This document shows, piece by piece, positions 7,213 to 15,761 of a DNA stretch of 34,033 bases. Both the position numbers and the translations under genes were made by a program. How positions within the stretch are numbered: position 1 is the stretch's first letter; each line of letters begins with the position of its first letter. Under the pieces are notes generated by a model. That model saw nothing but the letters and a program-made list of their open reading frames with translations, was not told the DNA's origin and did no database searches. The DNA lies in assembly GCA_947476195.1 (NCBI GenBank), contig CANJPT010000045.1, positions 1 to 34,033 on the forward strand, read 5' to 3'. Origin of the DNA: Lewinellaceae bacterium (GTDB lineage Bacteria; Bacteroidota; Bacteroidia; Chitinophagales; Saprospiraceae).

Positions 7213-8358
7213 ATGATTTTTAACATGACAAGTAAAAACCTTCTCCAATATTCATCCTTCGCACTGATATTGACACTGCTCGCTTCCTGCGGAGGTGCAG
7301 GCTCTAAAGATCCCGCTACCGAACTCGCTTCTCTGAAAGATAAAAAAGCCAAACTCGAAACCCAGATCGCAGATCTCGAGAAACAGGTCAATGCCAGCAA
7401 CCCTGCCACAAAAAAGGTAAAGACCGTTGGACTTTCTGAGATCACAATCGCTCCATTCCACCACTACATTGACCTGCAAGGCAAGGTAGACGCCGACGAG
7501 AGTGTGATGGCAACGGCTAAAATGCCCGGCTCGCTCAAACGGGTCCTCGTGAATAATGGCGATAATGTGCGCAAGGGCCAGCTAATTGCCGAAGTAGATG
7601 ATGCCGTGATGCTCAAAAGCCTGGCTGAACTCGAAGGTCAACTCGTAACTGCTACCGACATCTACAATCGCCAAAAAAGCCTTTGGGATCAAAAAATCGG
7701 CACAGAAGTCGCCTACATTCAGACTAAAAACGGCAAAGAAAGTATTGAACGTAGCATCAATACCGTAAAAGAGCAGTGGGGTATGACCAAGATATACGCG
7801 CCGCAAAGTGGCACGGTCGATGTGGTACTGCTCAAGCAAGGCCAGGCCATTGCCCCCGGCATGCCACTCTGCAATATCCTGAATATGAGCAATCTGAAGA
7901 TCAAAGGCGCGGTAACCGAAGCCTACGCTTCCAAAGTGCGCAAAGGCGACCAAGTGCAGGTATTCTTCCCTGACTTAAACAAAGAGATTACAACCCGCGT
8001 CACTTATGTGAGCAAAAGCATCAGCCCAATGACCCGCACGTTTGTAGTGGAATGCGCCATTCCAAGTACAAAAGACGGATACAGCGCCAATCAGATTGCC
8101 GTTATGAAGATCGTAGATTACCAAAGCGCCAAAGCAGTAACTATCCCTGTCAACCTCATCCAGACCGCTGATGATGGAGACTATGTACTCGTCGCTGAAA
8201 AAACGGGCGAAAAGCAGGCTACCGCCAAAAAGGTAGTGGTGAAGCAAGGCCAGAATTACAATGGACAGGTAGAGATCCTGAGCGGCCTGAAAAAAGGCGA
8301 TTGGGTGATCTCTACGGGTTTTCAGGATGTGAATAATGGGGAAGTGGTGGCTTTTTAA
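7213..8358 (+). CDS. RND efflux periplasmic adaptor (HlyD/membrane fusion protein), lipoprotein
   Basis: The protein of about 381 residues begins with a lipoprotein signal ending in LLASC (Cys26), so it should be anchored by lipid. A charged heptad stretch follows (about 36-65, 'ELASLKDKKAKLETQIADLE'), then the split biotinyl-lipoyl domain ('GSLKRVLVNNGDNVRKGQLI' and 'IYAPQSGTVDVVLLKQGQAI'), a helical hairpin between them, and beta-barrel and membrane-proximal domains to the C-terminus. It would bridge the RND pump and the TolC-like channel. The ATG at 7225 is an alternative; 7213 is preferred because of the A-rich stretch before it. Confidence 0.92.
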   Translation: MIFNMTSKNLLQYSSFALILTLLASCGGAGSKDPATELASLKDKKAKLETQIADLEKQVNASNPATKKVKTVGLSEITIAPFHHYIDLQGKVDADESVMATAKMPGSLKRVLVNNGDNVRKGQLIAEVDDAVMLKSLAELEGQLVTATDIYNRQKSLWDQKIGTEVAYIQTKNGKESIERSINTVKEQWGMTKIYAPQSGTVDVVLLKQGQAIAPGMPLCNILNMSNLKIKGAVTEAYASKVRKGDQVQVFFPDLNKEITTRVTYVSKSISPMTRTFVVECAIPSTKDGYSANQIAVMKIVDYQSAKAVTIPVNLIQTADDGDYVLVAEKTGEKQATAKKVVVKQGQNYNGQVEILSGLKKGDWVISTGFQDVNNGEVVAF

Positions 8359-8428
8359 GCACGTGCCCTGAATTGATCTTCAAGTACTTTAAACCACCAA
8401 ATCAACAGATACCAGAATCAACAATATC

Positions 8429-11400
8429 ATGAAAGAATTCAAACCCACCAGTTGGTCTATTGACAACCGCGCCTCGATCTTTATCATCACGGTGATCATA
8501 ACCCTTGCAGGCATCATGTCTTACAATGCCCTGCCTAAAGAACAGTTCCCGGACGTGGTGGTACCGACCATATTCGTCTCTACCATTTATCCCGGCGCCA
8601 GCCCAAGTGATATAGAGCAGCTCGTCACCAAACCCATCGAAAAACAACTGAAGGGAATCAGTGGCGTAAAAAAGGTCAAATCAAATTCAATTCAGGATTT
8701 TTCCAGCATCATCGTAGAATTCAATACCAATCTCGATGTGCCGATTTGCAAACAGAAGGTAAAAGACGCTGTAGATAAAGCTGCCCGAGACCTGCCTACT
8801 GACCTTTTGCAGGATCCGACCATTACGGAATTTGACATCTCTGAAGTTCCAATTATGAACGTCAACATCGCAGGTGATTTCAGCCTCGATAAATTAAAGG
8901 ACTATGCCGATGCCTTGAAGGACCGGATCGAAGAAATGCGCGAGATCACCCGTGTAGATCTGGTTGGAGCACTTGAAAAGGAGGTTCAGGTAGATGTTGA
9001 CAAGTATAAAATGGCTGCAGCCAGTCTCACGTTCCGCGATATTGAAAATGCATTGGCCTACGAAAATATGACCATTTCTGCGGGCAACGTAGACATTGGA
9101 AATATGACCCGCTCCGTTTCTATACGAGGTGATTTTAAAGACGTGGAGCAGATCAAAAATATCCTGATATCTTCTCAGTCAGGTGCAATGATGGCGCTAA
9201 AAGACCTCGCAGAGGTACGCATGGGCCATAAGGAGCAGGAAAGTTTTAGCCGCCTCAATAGCCGCAATGTAATCTCGCTCAATGTTGTCAAGCGTACGGG
9301 CGAAAACCTGATAGATGCTTCTGATAAGATCAAAGTAATCGTAGCCAAAATGAAGGCCAACGAATTCCCGTCCAATCTCGAGGTGAGCATCACCGGCGAC
9401 CAAAGCCGGGCTACCCGTACTACGCTGCACGATCTGATCAATACGATCATCATTGGTTTTATTCTGGTCACCTTCGTATTGATGTTTTTCATGGGCGCCA
9501 CCGATGCACTTTTCGTTGCCATGTCGGTGCCGCTTTCGATGTGTATCGCCTTTATGGTATTGCCGGCATTTGGCTTTACCCTCAACTTTATTGTACTGTT
9601 CGCCTTTTTGCTGGCACTTGGTATCGTGGTGGATGATGCAATCGTGGTAGTGGAAAACACCCACCGAATCTATCATGAGGAAAAAAAGCTGACCATCATT
9701 CAGGCTGCCAAGAAGGCTACTGGTGAGGTATTCCTCCCCGTACTTTCTGGTACGGTTACGACCCTCGCGCCATTTTTTCCGCTGGTTTTCTGGGGTGGTA
9801 TTTTTGGTAAATTCATGCACTACCTGCCAGTTACAGTCATTATTACCCTGACAGCGTCACTGGTAGTAGCATATATTGTGAACCCGGTATTTGCGGTATG
9901 GTTCATGGGGGATTCTAAACGGGAAGGCACGGCGTTGCCACCTGCTAAAAAACGTCGTCGTACTATTTTCGGCTATGCACTTTTTGTCCTGTCGACCTTG
10001 TATTTCTACTTCAATGGAAACTTTTTCATGGGCAATTTGCTCGTTTCCATTGCCCTTTTTGTAGTTTTTTATCGTTTTGTATTGGAAAAAGCGGTGCGCT
10101 GGTTCCAAACCAAAGGTTGGCCTGCTGCACAACGCGGATATGCAAGGTTTCTCAATTTTGCCCTGGATCGCGCATGGGCAATGATGGGGGGCGTTATAGG
10201 TCTGTTGATCTTTTCTGTCATGTTCTTTGCATCAGGCAAACACAATATTGTGCTGTTCCCTAAGGCTGATCCGAACTTCATCTACGTTTACCTGAGCCTC
10301 CCTGTTGGCACAGATGTGAATACCACCGACTCACTCACCGGTGTGATGGAACGTAAGGTTATGGAAGTGGTTGGTAAGGACAACCCCATTGTAGAGTCTG
10401 TGATCTCCAACGTTGCATTGGGTGCTTCTGAAGATAATTTTGACCGCACAGCAACTTCCAATAAAGGCAAAGTAGGCGTAGCATTTGTTGAATACGGCGA
10501 GCGAAACGGTGTAAGCACCAAAGCCTACATGGATAAGATCCGAGAAGCCACCAAAGGGATCATTCCAGGCGCAGAGATCGTCGTAGACCAGGAAGCTGGT
10601 GGCCCGCCTTCTCCCAAACCCATTTCTGTAGAGATACGAGGCGATGACCTCAAACAACTCATATCGGTTTCCAGCGCTGTAAAACGTTATCTCGACTCGC
10701 TCAATATCCAAGGTGTAGAGGAATTGCGCACGGATATGATCGTGTCAAAACCCGAGATCAACATTAATATTGACCGAGACCGTGCCAACCGTGAGGGAAT
10801 TTCTACCGCACAAATCGGTGGTGAGTTCCGGACTGCCATCTTGGGCAAAGAAGCCACCAAATTCAAAGACGGCGAAGACGAAATTCCGGTCAACATCCGC
10901 CTACGCCCGGAACAACGGGAGAATATCAACGCGGTTGAAAATCTGAACATTACCTTCCGTGACATGAACATGGGTGGGGTATTACGCTCAGTTCCGATGG
11001 CCTCACTGGCAGATGTGAAGTATACCACAACCTATGGCGGCATTCGGCGCCTCGACCAATCACGCATCGTGACGATCTCTTCAAATATTACTTCTGAATA
11101 TCAGCCCCGCCAAACTGATGTAGTAAACGCAGTCAAAGCCGCCGTAGCTGCCTTGCCAACTACCGATGGGGTGACGGTCGGGTTCGCTGGCGAAGACGCG
11201 GAATTCCTGGATGCCGCTTCATTCCTGGGCAAATCACTCCTGATCTCCATCTTCATCATTCTGCTTATCCTGATGGTGCAGTTCAACTCTTTTGGCAAAA
11301 CGCTGATCATCATGTCAGAAGTGGTCTTTAGTATCATTGGGGTATTACTTGGCATGGCGATCTTCCACATGGATTTCTCGGTCATCATGTCGGGGGTAGG

Positions 11401-11785
11401 GATTGTGGCCCTGGCGGGTATTGTAGTCCGAAACGGTATCCTACTCGTTGAATACACGGATATTCTGCGGGAAAGGGGCAGTGAAGCACGAGATGCGATC
11501 GTGGAAGCTGGTCGAATTCGTATGACGCCTGTATTGCTAACCGCAACAGCTGCAATTCTTGGCCTGATCCCGCTGGCCGTTGGCTTCAACATTGACTTTT
11601 ACAGCATGTTCGCGACCGGCGATCCAAAGATCTATTTGGGTGGAGACTCGGTGGCTTTCTGGGGACCACTTTCCTGGACGATCATTTTTGGGCTTAGCTT
11701 CGCGACATTCATTACGCTCATTATTCTGCCCGTCATGTATTTGTTGGGTTGGAAGATGAAGCACTGGTGGGTGAATAAAGTATAA
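8429..11785 (+). CDS. RND-family multidrug efflux transporter (AcrB/HAE-1-like)
   Basis: The 1118-residue inner membrane protein has the RND layout: TM1 after the N-terminus (IFIITVIITLAGI), two large periplasmic loops, and two sets of membrane helices. The proton-relay Asp pair of TM4 is present (GIVVDDAIVVVEN, Asp402-Asp403). In the TM10 motif, where AcrB has Lys940, this protein has Arg1001 (VVRNGILLVEY). It is longer than AcrB (1049) because the linker between the two halves holds an extra basic and hydrophobic segment (about residues 500-560, KKRRRTIFGYALFVLSTLYF and following) that could add two membrane helices, and because of an insert before the last helix. It uses the proton gradient to drive export through the adaptor and outer membrane protein of the operon. 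Substrates are unknown. Confidence 0.95.
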   Translation: MKEFKPTSWSIDNRASIFIITVIITLAGIMSYNALPKEQFPDVVVPTIFVSTIYPGASPSDIEQLVTKPIEKQLKGISGVKKVKSNSIQDFSSIIVEFNTNLDVPICKQKVKDAVDKAARDLPTDLLQDPTITEFDISEVPIMNVNIAGDFSLDKLKDYADALKDRIEEMREITRVDLVGALEKEVQVDVDKYKMAAASLTFRDIENALAYENMTISAGNVDIGNMTRSVSIRGDFKDVEQIKNILISSQSGAMMALKDLAEVRMGHKEQESFSRLNSRNVISLNVVKRTGENLIDASDKIKVIVAKMKANEFPSNLEVSITGDQSRATRTTLHDLINTIIIGFILVTFVLMFFMGATDALFVAMSVPLSMCIAFMVLPAFGFTLNFIVLFAFLLALGIVVDDAIVVVENTHRIYHEEKKLTIIQAAKKATGEVFLPVLSGTVTTLAPFFPLVFWGGIFGKFMHYLPVTVIITLTASLVVAYIVNPVFAVWFMGDSKREGTALPPAKKRRRTIFGYALFVLSTLYFYFNGNFFMGNLLVSIALFVVFYRFVLEKAVRWFQTKGWPAAQRGYARFLNFALDRAWAMMGGVIGLLIFSVMFFASGKHNIVLFPKADPNFIYVYLSLPVGTDVNTTDSLTGVMERKVMEVVGKDNPIVESVISNVALGASEDNFDRTATSNKGKVGVAFVEYGERNGVSTKAYMDKIREATKGIIPGAEIVVDQEAGGPPSPKPISVEIRGDDLKQLISVSSAVKRYLDSLNIQGVEELRTDMIVSKPEININIDRDRANREGISTAQIGGEFRTAILGKEATKFKDGEDEIPVNIRLRPEQRENINAVENLNITFRDMNMGGVLRSVPMASLADVKYTTTYGGIRRLDQSRIVTISSNITSEYQPRQTDVVNAVKAAVAALPTTDGVTVGFAGEDAEFLDAASFLGKSLLISIFIILLILMVQFNSFGKTLIIMSEVVFSIIGVLLGMAIFHMDFSVIMSGVGIVALAGIVVRNGILLVEYTDILRERGSEARDAIVEAGRIRMTPVLLTATAAILGLIPLAVGFNIDFYSMFATGDPKIYLGGDSVAFWGPLSWTIIFGLSFATFITLIILPVMYLLGWKMKHWWVNKV

Positions 11786-11827
11786 CGGAACGCGGTTCCG
11801 TTTTAAGCGTCGGAACCGCGTTCCGGC
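11786..11827. repeat. Paired GGAACnnnGTTCC dyads, copy 2
   Basis: CGGAACGCGGTTCCG (11786-11800) and CGGAACCGCGTTCCG (11811-11825) form two perfect short palindromes starting right after the RND stop codon. Size, spacing and outer sequence match the pair at 7150-7193. Confidence 0.65.
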
Positions 11828-11833
11828 GAACGC

Positions 11834-11877
11834 AAGCAGCGCGTTCTGGAGAAATCCGGGACGCGCTGCTTTTATTT
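11834..11877 (+). terminator. Intrinsic terminator of the efflux operon
   Basis: An 11-bp perfect GC-rich stem (AAGCAGCGCGT at 11834-11844 with ACGCGCTGCTT at 11861-11871) has a 16-nt loop and is followed by TTTATTTT. It closes the TetR-TolC-HlyD-RND transcript. Confidence 0.85.
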
Positions 11878-11911
11878 TCATTCTACCTCTTCCCGTTTTG
11901 GGAAGAATGTT

Positions 11912-11919
11912 TACCTTTG
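11912..11919 (+). promoter_or_regulatory. -7 box (TACCTTTG) for higBA
   Basis: TACCTTTG is an exact TAnnTTTG match 6 nt before the HigB ATG at 11926. It supports that start over the upstream TTG at 11917, which lies inside the box. The short leader is like those of the permease and TetR genes. Confidence 0.5.
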
Positions 11920-11925
11920 TACATC

Positions 11926-12222
11926 ATGAGAATATTTTCCAAAGGAACACTTCGAACATTTTGGGAGGATTACCCGGATGCCCGATCGGCCTTGGAGTTT
12001 TGGTATGATACGGTGGAAAATATTGATTTTGAAACCCCAAATGAAGTTATTGCCCATTTCAATAATACCGATACCTTGGGGAATGGGCGTTTCGTTTTTA
12101 ATATCGCCCGTAACAAGTACCGATTGATTGCAAAGTTTCAATATGAAAAGCAGTTTGTTTTTGTCCGTTTTATCGGAACCCACAAAGAATACGATAAGAT
12201 AGAAACGATTGAAACCATTTGA
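11926..12222 (+). CDS. higB: HigB-family type II toxin (RelE/ParE fold mRNA interferase)
   Basis: This 98-residue protein matches the HigB family of the RelE fold: 'MRIFSKGTLRTFWEDYPDAR', the central 'GNGRFVFNIARNKYRLIAKF', and the C-terminal 'VFVRFIGTHKEYDKIE'. HigB toxins cleave mRNA on the ribosome, and the basic residues and the terminal HxxYD motif are the conserved family features. It precedes its antitoxin by 18 bp, which is the reversed order typical of higBA. I take the start at the ATG at 11926 because a -7 promoter box ends 6 nt before it. Confidence 0.9.
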   Translation: MRIFSKGTLRTFWEDYPDARSALEFWYDTVENIDFETPNEVIAHFNNTDTLGNGRFVFNIARNKYRLIAKFQYEKQFVFVRFIGTHKEYDKIETIETI

Positions 12223-12240
12223 TTTTAAAAAATACTCAGC

Positions 12241-12633
12241 ATGAATCTGACAAGCATTCAAATTAAGCCCATAACGAATCAACAGGAATTTGAAGAAGCC
12301 TGCGTACTCATCGATGCGCTCGTGGATGTCGACCTAATAACAGACCCAGCCGAACGGAAAAAAGGGCTCGATCTGCTGGAAGCTATTGCGCTCCTCGCAC
12401 ACGAGTACGAAAAGAAGCACTTCACAATCCCAAAGCCTAATCCTATAGAAGCCATCAAAGAGCGTATGGAGCAATTAAGTCTCAGCCAAAAAGATGTTGC
12501 TACTTATTTTGGTGGTGAAAATCGAGTATCAGAAGTGTTGAGCGGGAAAAGAAGCCTGACTATGAAGATGGTACGTGCACTGTATAAGCACTTGAAAATA
12601 CCGGCAGAGACTTTGTTGCGGGATCCCGCATAG
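12241..12633 (+). CDS. higA: HigA-family antitoxin with XRE helix-turn-helix
   Basis: This 130-residue protein has an acidic helical N-terminal half (toxin-binding in the family) and a C-terminal XRE domain (about 73-127) with 'LSLSQKDVATYFGGENRVSE' and 'VLSGKRSLTMKMVRALYKHL'. It follows the HigB gene by 18 bp. HigA proteins neutralise HigB and repress the shared promoter, so the -7 box before higB is the likely target area. The pair could stabilise this region or act in stress or phage defence; nothing here tells which. Confidence 0.9.
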   Translation: MNLTSIQIKPITNQQEFEEACVLIDALVDVDLITDPAERKKGLDLLEAIALLAHEYEKKHFTIPKPNPIEAIKERMEQLSLSQKDVATYFGGENRVSEVLSGKRSLTMKMVRALYKHLKIPAETLLRDPA

Positions 12634-12710
12634 AAAACAGTTTAGAAGTAGCCGATAGTGATTCTTGAAGAAATTCTGGGTATCGCTGCTTTTGAGTCTC
12701 TCGAACCGCC

Positions 12711-12718
12711 CTACCTTC
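12711..12718 (+). promoter_or_regulatory. Candidate -7 box (TACCTTCG) for murA
   Basis: TACCTTCG has one mismatch from TAnnTTTG and lies 47 bp before the murA ATG, within a 132-bp gap that otherwise shows no feature. Confidence 0.3.
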
Positions 12719-12765
12719 GCCCACTGCTATCCATCTAAATCCCCTCCTAAAACAGCACACTTTAC

Positions 12766-14082
12766 ATGCAACTCGACAGTTTTGAAGTCATCGGCGGACA
12801 ACCGCTTAAAGGAGAACTCCAGCCGCAAGGCGCTAAAAACGAGGCCCTGCAGATTATCAGCGCAGTGCTACTCACCAACGAATCCGTCACAATCTCAAAT
12901 GTGCCGGACATTCTCGATGTAAATAAACTCATTGAATTACTACGCGGGTTCGGCGTAACAGTCGAAAGACTCGCTCCAGACACCTACCGGTTTTGTGCCG
13001 GTACAGTTGATATTGAATACCTGCGCTCAGACGAATTCATGCGTGACGCCGGGCGTTTACGCGGCTCGGTAATGCTCATTGGTCCCTTGCTTGCACGTTT
13101 CGGGCGGGCTACCCTGCCCAAACCCGGAGGCGACAAGATCGGCCGTCGGCGTCTGGACACTCACTTTCTGGGCTTCCAGAAGCTGGGTGCTGAATTCAAA
13201 TACGACGACGCAAAGGATATCTATTATGTAGAGCAGCCCAAAGGCGGACTTCAGGGCGCCTACCTGCATATGGACGAGATCTCTGTGACGGGTACTGCCA
13301 ACGTGGTCATGGCTGCGGTGCTGACCAAAGGAAAAACCACCATATACAATGCTGCGTGTGAGCCATACTTGCAACAACTCTGCCGGATGCTCCAGCGTAT
13401 GGGCGCGAAAATTGAAGGGTTAGGCTCAAACCTTCTGCATATCGAAGGCGTAGAACATCTGGGCGGAACGGAGCACCGCTGCCTGCCCGACATGATCGAG
13501 ATCGGCTCATTCATCGGACTGGCCGCCATGACCCAAAGCGAGATCACGATCAAAAATGCGGGCGTTGAACATCTGGGAATCATTCCACACACCTTCGAGC
13601 GCCTGGGAATCAAGATAGATATACAAGGGGACGACCTGCATATTCCTGCGCAGGAAAACTACGAGATCCAGACTTTTATTGATGGTTCTATACTCACGGT
13701 TTACGATGCGCCCTGGCCAGGTTTTACGCCTGATCTAATGTCGATCGTACTGGTAGTAGCGACGCAGGCACGTGGCTCGGTACTCGTGCACCAGAAAATG
13801 TTTGAAAGCCGGCTTTTCTTCACAGATAAATTGATCGACATGGGTGCACAGATCATCCTTTGCGATCCACACCGCGCCACGGTCATTGGGTTAGACCGTA
13901 AATATCAACTTCGGGGCATTGAAATGACCTCACCGGATATCCGGGCGGGACAGGCGCTGCTCATTGCAGCACTTTCGGCCAAAGGCAAAAGCGTGATCCA
14001 CAATGCCCACCAGATCGATCGGGGATATCAGCATATTGATGCGCGACTGAATGCTATAGGGGCGAAGATTACCCGGGTGTGA
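12766..14082 (+). CDS. murA: UDP-N-acetylglucosamine 1-carboxyvinyltransferase
   Basis: The 438-residue cytoplasmic enzyme makes the first committed step of peptidoglycan synthesis, transferring enolpyruvate from PEP to UDP-GlcNAc. Family features include the Lys24-Asn25 pair ('GAKNEALQI') and the mobile loop 'GPLLARFGRATLPKPGGDKI'. In that loop the residue equal to Cys115 of E. coli MurA is Asp123. This is the Cys-to-Asp form known in several lineages, which keeps activity and is not alkylated by fosfomycin. The C-terminal half is complete ('SPDIRAGQALLIAALSAKGK'). It ends 3 bp before a strong terminator and seems to be a single-gene transcript. Confidence 0.97.
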   Translation: MQLDSFEVIGGQPLKGELQPQGAKNEALQIISAVLLTNESVTISNVPDILDVNKLIELLRGFGVTVERLAPDTYRFCAGTVDIEYLRSDEFMRDAGRLRGSVMLIGPLLARFGRATLPKPGGDKIGRRRLDTHFLGFQKLGAEFKYDDAKDIYYVEQPKGGLQGAYLHMDEISVTGTANVVMAAVLTKGKTTIYNAACEPYLQQLCRMLQRMGAKIEGLGSNLLHIEGVEHLGGTEHRCLPDMIEIGSFIGLAAMTQSEITIKNAGVEHLGIIPHTFERLGIKIDIQGDDLHIPAQENYEIQTFIDGSILTVYDAPWPGFTPDLMSIVLVVATQARGSVLVHQKMFESRLFFTDKLIDMGAQIILCDPHRATVIGLDRKYQLRGIEMTSPDIRAGQALLIAALSAKGKSVIHNAHQIDRGYQHIDARLNAIGAKITRV

Positions 14083-14084
14083 TT

Positions 14085-14123
14085 TAGCGAGGGTGCGACT
14101 TGTAGTCGCACCCTCGCTATTTT
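14085..14123 (+). terminator. Intrinsic terminator with a perfect 16-bp stem after murA
   Basis: The arms 14085-14100 (core GAGGGTGCGACT) and 14104-14119 are perfect inverted copies, 16 bp with only a 3-nt loop (TGT), followed by TTTT. It starts 3 bp after the murA stop. Its core GGTGCGACT/AGTCGCACC resembles the palindrome at 15513-15549. Confidence 0.8.
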
Positions 14124-14139
14124 GAAACAGATTCAACTA

Positions 14140-15444
14140 ATGACCTACCGCAACGCACCCATTCACCCGATTCTGCGGCTGATCTATACCCTATTCCGTA
14201 TAACCTGTTGGGTAGGGCTGTCCGTTTTTTATCGCCGCCGCCTCGTAATAGGGCGTGAACATCTACATTTTGATGGCCCAGCTATTGTGGTCTCCAACCA
14301 CCCAAGTACCCTGATGGATCCACTCAATACAGGACTTCACATCCCGCAGGAAATGTTCTTTCTGGCCAATTATGGCCTGTTCAAAAACACGATAAGCAAC
14401 TGGATCCTGACACGCCTTTTTTGTATTCCAGTCAAACGAAAAGAAGATGTGGCCGAAGGCGAAGCCCGTGACAATGAAGCGGCCTTTGAACAGTCTTTTC
14501 ACCATCTGGAAAAACATGGGGTGCTATACATTGCAGCTGAAGGCGTAAGCTGGATGAATCGATACGTACGCCCTTTCAAAACCGGCACAGCCCGTATCGC
14601 ATTTGGCGCAGAATGCCGGAATAACTGGCAACTTGGTGTGAAAATCATCCCCGTAGGCATCAGTTACGATGCCCCCAGACTTTTCCGCAGCAGAACCACG
14701 ATAGAATACGGTATCCCGATCGACGCAAAACCATGGGCTACCACTTTTCAAAAAGATCCGGAAAAAGCTGTGGAAGATTTTACAATCAAGATCCGTAAAA
14801 GTGTCGCCGCCTTGACCCTGGATTCCGGCAGCGAAGCCGATGATACGTTTGTGAACCAGACCGAGATCATGGTTCGAAATAACCGATCAGATCTTTCTGA
14901 GCAGGACAAGTATTTGTTTCTAAAAGACTTTTTGTCAAAAAATATCCACAATAAGGGGTTAAAAACCCAAATAGACACTTATTTCACTGCTCTTGAAAAA
15001 GCCGGCCTTACTGATGCCGGTCTGTCCAAAGTCAAAGGTCTAACGTCCATTATCCAGGGTTCAATATCCCTGCTTCTGCTCTCCCCGTTTTTTCTGTTGG
15101 GCTACGGGTTTTGGTTTTTGCCCTGCTGGCTGCCCTGGTTGCTCTGCAAACACCTGAACCTTTATCCGGGGTATGATAGCAATGTGAAGATGTTGGCCGG
15201 ACTTTTCACTTTCCCGCTGGCCATGTGGGGAGGCTGGAAACTTTCTTTCTGGCTTTTCGAAAGTAGCCTTTGGGCCTGGGTCACGATCGCCGTGCTTGTT
15301 TGCTGCGGGTATCTGGCAGAAGTATTTATGGAAATTGCAAAAAGCTGGCGGGAAAGGCGGGCGGTACGTGATTTTCAAAAGAATGATCCTGCAGGATGGA
15401 GGAATCTACGTGAAATGCGCGCCGAAATTTTAACGGCAATGTGA
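14140..15444 (+). CDS. PlsC-like 1-acylglycerol-3-phosphate acyltransferase (membrane)
   Basis: The 434-residue protein has an N-terminal membrane-associated segment, the acyltransferase block I as 'VSNHPSTLMDPL' (His54 and Asp60, five residues apart rather than the usual four, as in the long PlsC-like/GPAT branch of Bacteroidota), and block III 'AAEGVSWMNRYVRPFKTGTA' with Glu134-Gly135. The C-terminal 130 residues hold three or four hydrophobic helices. It probably acylates (lyso)phosphatidate or a related phospholipid precursor at the inner membrane. The frame extends to a TTG at 14122, but that lies against the terminator; the ATG at 14140 is used. What it does beyond acyl transfer is not certain. 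Confidence 0.85.
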   Translation: MTYRNAPIHPILRLIYTLFRITCWVGLSVFYRRRLVIGREHLHFDGPAIVVSNHPSTLMDPLNTGLHIPQEMFFLANYGLFKNTISNWILTRLFCIPVKRKEDVAEGEARDNEAAFEQSFHHLEKHGVLYIAAEGVSWMNRYVRPFKTGTARIAFGAECRNNWQLGVKIIPVGISYDAPRLFRSRTTIEYGIPIDAKPWATTFQKDPEKAVEDFTIKIRKSVAALTLDSGSEADDTFVNQTEIMVRNNRSDLSEQDKYLFLKDFLSKNIHNKGLKTQIDTYFTALEKAGLTDAGLSKVKGLTSIIQGSISLLLLSPFFLLGYGFWFLPCWLPWLLCKHLNLYPGYDSNVKMLAGLFTFPLAMWGGWKLSFWLFESSLWAWVTIAVLVCCGYLAEVFMEIAKSWRERRAVRDFQKNDPAGWRNLREMRAEILTAM

Positions 15445-15761
15445 AGCGGAAAGTAGGATGAATCAATAGTCTACCCGACGGAAAATAGTTTGCGAAAATG
15501 GGAATCTGGAGTTTATTCACCGGGTGACTCAAAGTCACCCGGTGAATAACGCGAGCACCTCTCTTTTTACGCAAACCACCTTCCGTCGAGTATACTTCCA
15601 GGGTTTTGTGGGGGCTACTTCAGCATTTGTAACAAAAAAAAGGCATAGATTGGATTTTCGGAATATTAAGCTCTGGTCCTCCATCAAAAATCGTAAATCA
15701 TGTAATCGGCATTCGTAAATACTTACGTACCAAAGTCGGCACAAAATCAATTCAACCACTG
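15445..15761. other. Intergenic stretch of 317 bp with a nested inverted repeat
   Basis: The gap contains no credible gene. It holds a perfect 17-bp palindrome (15513-15549) flanked by a second, imperfect pair of arms (15472-15498 and 15566-15592). The part from 15593 to 15761 shows no clear promoter; the next gene begins at 15762. Confidence 0.6.
15472..15592. repeat. Nested inverted repeat of about 120 bp
   Basis: The outer arms (15472-15498 and 15566-15592) are reverse complements with roughly 80% identity, sharing CGACGGAA and GTTTGCG. The centre (15513-15549) is a perfect 17-bp inverted repeat with a 3-nt loop (CAA), core CACCGGGTGACT. No T-tract follows, so it is not a standard terminator. 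A degraded MITE-like element and a structured RNA are both possible. Confidence 0.65.

Noticed and set aside
8429-11785. Long minus-strand frames inside the RND gene (for example 9197-9820 and 11101-11592)
   Set aside because: They lie antisense to a gene with full family motifs and their translations have no domain-like pattern.
11917-11925. TTG start for higB
   Set aside because: The TTG is part of the -7 box; the ATG at 11926 gives the normal HigB N-terminus.
12665-12922. Plus-strand frame overlapping the start of murA
   Set aside because: It runs out of frame through the conserved N-terminus of murA and resembles no protein.
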